Shown here piece after piece: positions 7,363 through 7,983 of a stretch of DNA of 7,983 bases (positions are counted from its first letter, which is position 1; every line of letters starts with the position of its first letter). Under the pieces are notes generated by a model. That model was not told where the DNA came from. It saw only the letters and a program-made list of their open reading frames with translations, and ran no database searches. Source of the stretch: Pseudomonadota bacterium (GTDB lineage: Bacteria > Pseudomonadota > Alphaproteobacteria > Rhizobiales > Hyphomicrobiaceae). The translations under genes and the position numbers were made by a program. Location: positions 1 through 7,983 of the forward strand of contig JAEZHL010000050.1 in the NCBI GenBank assembly GCA_023416575.1. Direction: 5' to 3'.

Positions 7363-7377
7363 GGGCCTTTGCGCCCT
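7362..7377 (+). terminator. Weak hairpin just after the channel-like gene
   Basis: AGGGC (7362-7366) pairs perfectly with GCCCT (7373-7377) around a 6-base loop, starting at the last base of the stop codon. No run of T follows on the + strand, so it is not a classical intrinsic terminator. It could protect the 3' end of the urease transcript or be chance in GC-rich DNA. Confidence 0.2.
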
Positions 7378-7588
7378 GATCAAGTCCCTAGCTGTGAAGT
7401 CGGGCGCCGCGCTCGGGGTGTTCCTCGTCCCGATACTCAGGGGGAGCATGGGCCTCTCGGCCGTGATCGTTTTGATGGCCATTGTCAGCGTGCTCGGCGG
7501 GCTGATCACAGCTATTTTCGCCGAGGAAATCGAGGATCAGGGAAGTCTCGAGGAGCGGCACCGGCCCAGCCAGAACGACGCGCGGTAG
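7365..7588 (+). pseudogene. C-terminal remnant of a major-facilitator (sugar-porter-like) transporter
   Basis: The open frame ending at TAG 7586-7588 encodes, from about 7370, residues resembling the last two helices of an MFS permease: KSGAALGVFLVPILRGSMG, then a second hydrophobic helix (LSAVIVLMAIVSVLGGLITA), then a charged tail with SLEE. In MFS sugar and phosphate permeases the pattern is xxGKxGAxxGxFLFPxL, then a last helix, then a GxSLEE end. The other ten or so helices are absent: upstream DNA is occupied by the end of the channel-like gene in another frame. The frame is open back to an ATG at 7304, but the first 20 or so residues do not look like a transporter and lie inside the upstream gene. 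A decayed remnant left by deletion is the simplest reading; a short functional two-helix protein is less likely. Confidence 0.6.
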
Positions 7589-7671
7589 CGATGTCCGCGC
7601 CGCAAGCCCCACCAAAGCCTCAGGTCGAAAGGGCAATTTAGAAACTGCGGGTCGGCGTCAGTGAGCCGGCT
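7589..7671. other. Convergent intergenic gap with a weak hairpin
   Basis: This 83-base gap separates the MFS remnant from the oppositely oriented TRAP gene. GTCGGC (7651-7656) can pair with GCCGGC (7665-7670), with one wobble pair, around an 8-base loop. Neither side has a T run, so at best it is a weak terminator shared by the two strands. A 16-codon frame (7591-7641) is present but has no support as a gene. Confidence 0.25.
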
Positions 7672-7983
7672 TCAGTTCAACAGCCTGACGATCAGCAGAG
7701 CCAGCGCGGGGAACATCATCACCAGAAGGAGGCGCACGACATCGGCGGCGATGAACGGCAGAACGCGCCGATAGATGGACGTGATCGGGATGTCCTTCGC
7801 CATGGCGCTGACGACGAAAACGTTGAGCCCGATCGGCGGCGCGACGAGACCGACACCCACCACGAACAGCACCAGGATGCCGAACCAGATCGCGACCTCG
7901 TCCGCCGGCAATCCGAAATCGAGCGCGGAGACGACGGGAAAGAACACCGGCAGCGTCAGCAGGATCATGGCGAGCTCGTCCAT
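7672..7983 (-). CDS. TRAP transporter large permease, C-terminal end (partial)
   Basis: The - strand frame is open from the right edge to its stop at 7672-7674, giving 103 residues. It begins inside the protein with DELAMILLTLPVFFPVV, followed by WFGILVLFVVGVGLVAPPIGLNVFVV and then IYRRVLPFIAADVVRLLLVMMFPALALL. These are the conserved C-terminal segments of DctM-type large permeases: the SMILLTxPIFxP helix, the GLxxPPxGLNxFV motif and the FRGVLPFxxADLxRL helix. Such proteins form the Na+-coupled membrane channel of tripartite ATP-independent periplasmic transporters for organic acids and related solutes. The ATG at 7981-7983 is an internal methionine; the true start lies beyond the window. 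The substrate cannot be inferred from this fragment. The gene converges on the urease operon and need not be functionally linked to it. Confidence 0.92.
   Translation of the reverse strand: MDELAMILLTLPVFFPVVSALDFGLPADEVAIWFGILVLFVVGVGLVAPPIGLNVFVVSAMAKDIPITSIYRRVLPFIAADVVRLLLVMMFPALALLIVRLLN

Noticed and set aside
7591..7641. 16-codon frame in the convergent gap
   Set aside because: It is too short, has no clear ribosome site and no recognisable product; it is probably chance.
1..7983. CRISPR arrays, tRNA or rRNA genes, insertion-sequence ends
   Set aside because: By eye I saw no regularly spaced repeats, no tRNA-like cloverleaf and no transposase or terminal inverted repeats; the DNA is almost entirely protein coding.

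Overview
The window is a 3'-complete urease gene cluster on the + strand, followed by a urea transporter gene and an unassigned membrane-protein gene. A convergent, unrelated-looking TRAP transporter gene runs in from the right edge. The high GC content, GC-rich wobble positions and protein sequences suggest a proteobacterium, most likely an alphaproteobacterium (Hyphomicrobiales-like). That is an inference from composition and gene order, not a placement.

Layout: tail of ureA (1-103), ureB (140-571), ureC (617-2338), ureE (2363-2935), ureF (2946-3635), ureG (3646-4305), ureD (4283-5188, overlapping ureG), a UT-family urea transporter (5199-6221), and a channel-like membrane protein (6244-7362). 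Gaps are 10 to 45 bases, so these genes probably form one transcript whose promoter lies left of the window. After 7362 there is a fragment of a major-facilitator transporter (about 7365-7588), a short convergent gap with a weak hairpin, and then the C-terminal part of a DctM-type TRAP large permease on the - strand (7672-7983).

How it works: UreA, UreB and UreC form the apo-urease, which hydrolyses urea to ammonia and carbamate. UreE brings nickel. UreF, UreG and UreD form the GTP-dependent maturation complex that installs the two nickels and the carbamylated lysine. All expected metal ligands of UreC and the nucleotide-binding motifs of UreG are intact. The UT protein would let urea cross the inner membrane. 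The order ureABCEFGD followed by a urea transporter resembles Yersinia (ureABCEFGD-yut) and the Brucella ure-2 locus (followed by ureT and nickel-transport genes), rather than the ureDABCEFG order of many other proteobacteria.

The least explained part is the gene at 6244-7362. It encodes a membrane protein with one pore-loop-like segment resembling a degenerate potassium-channel filter and a long soluble C-terminal domain, immediately downstream of the urea transporter where Brucella carries nickel-uptake genes. Its function is unknown and it is the best candidate here for something new.
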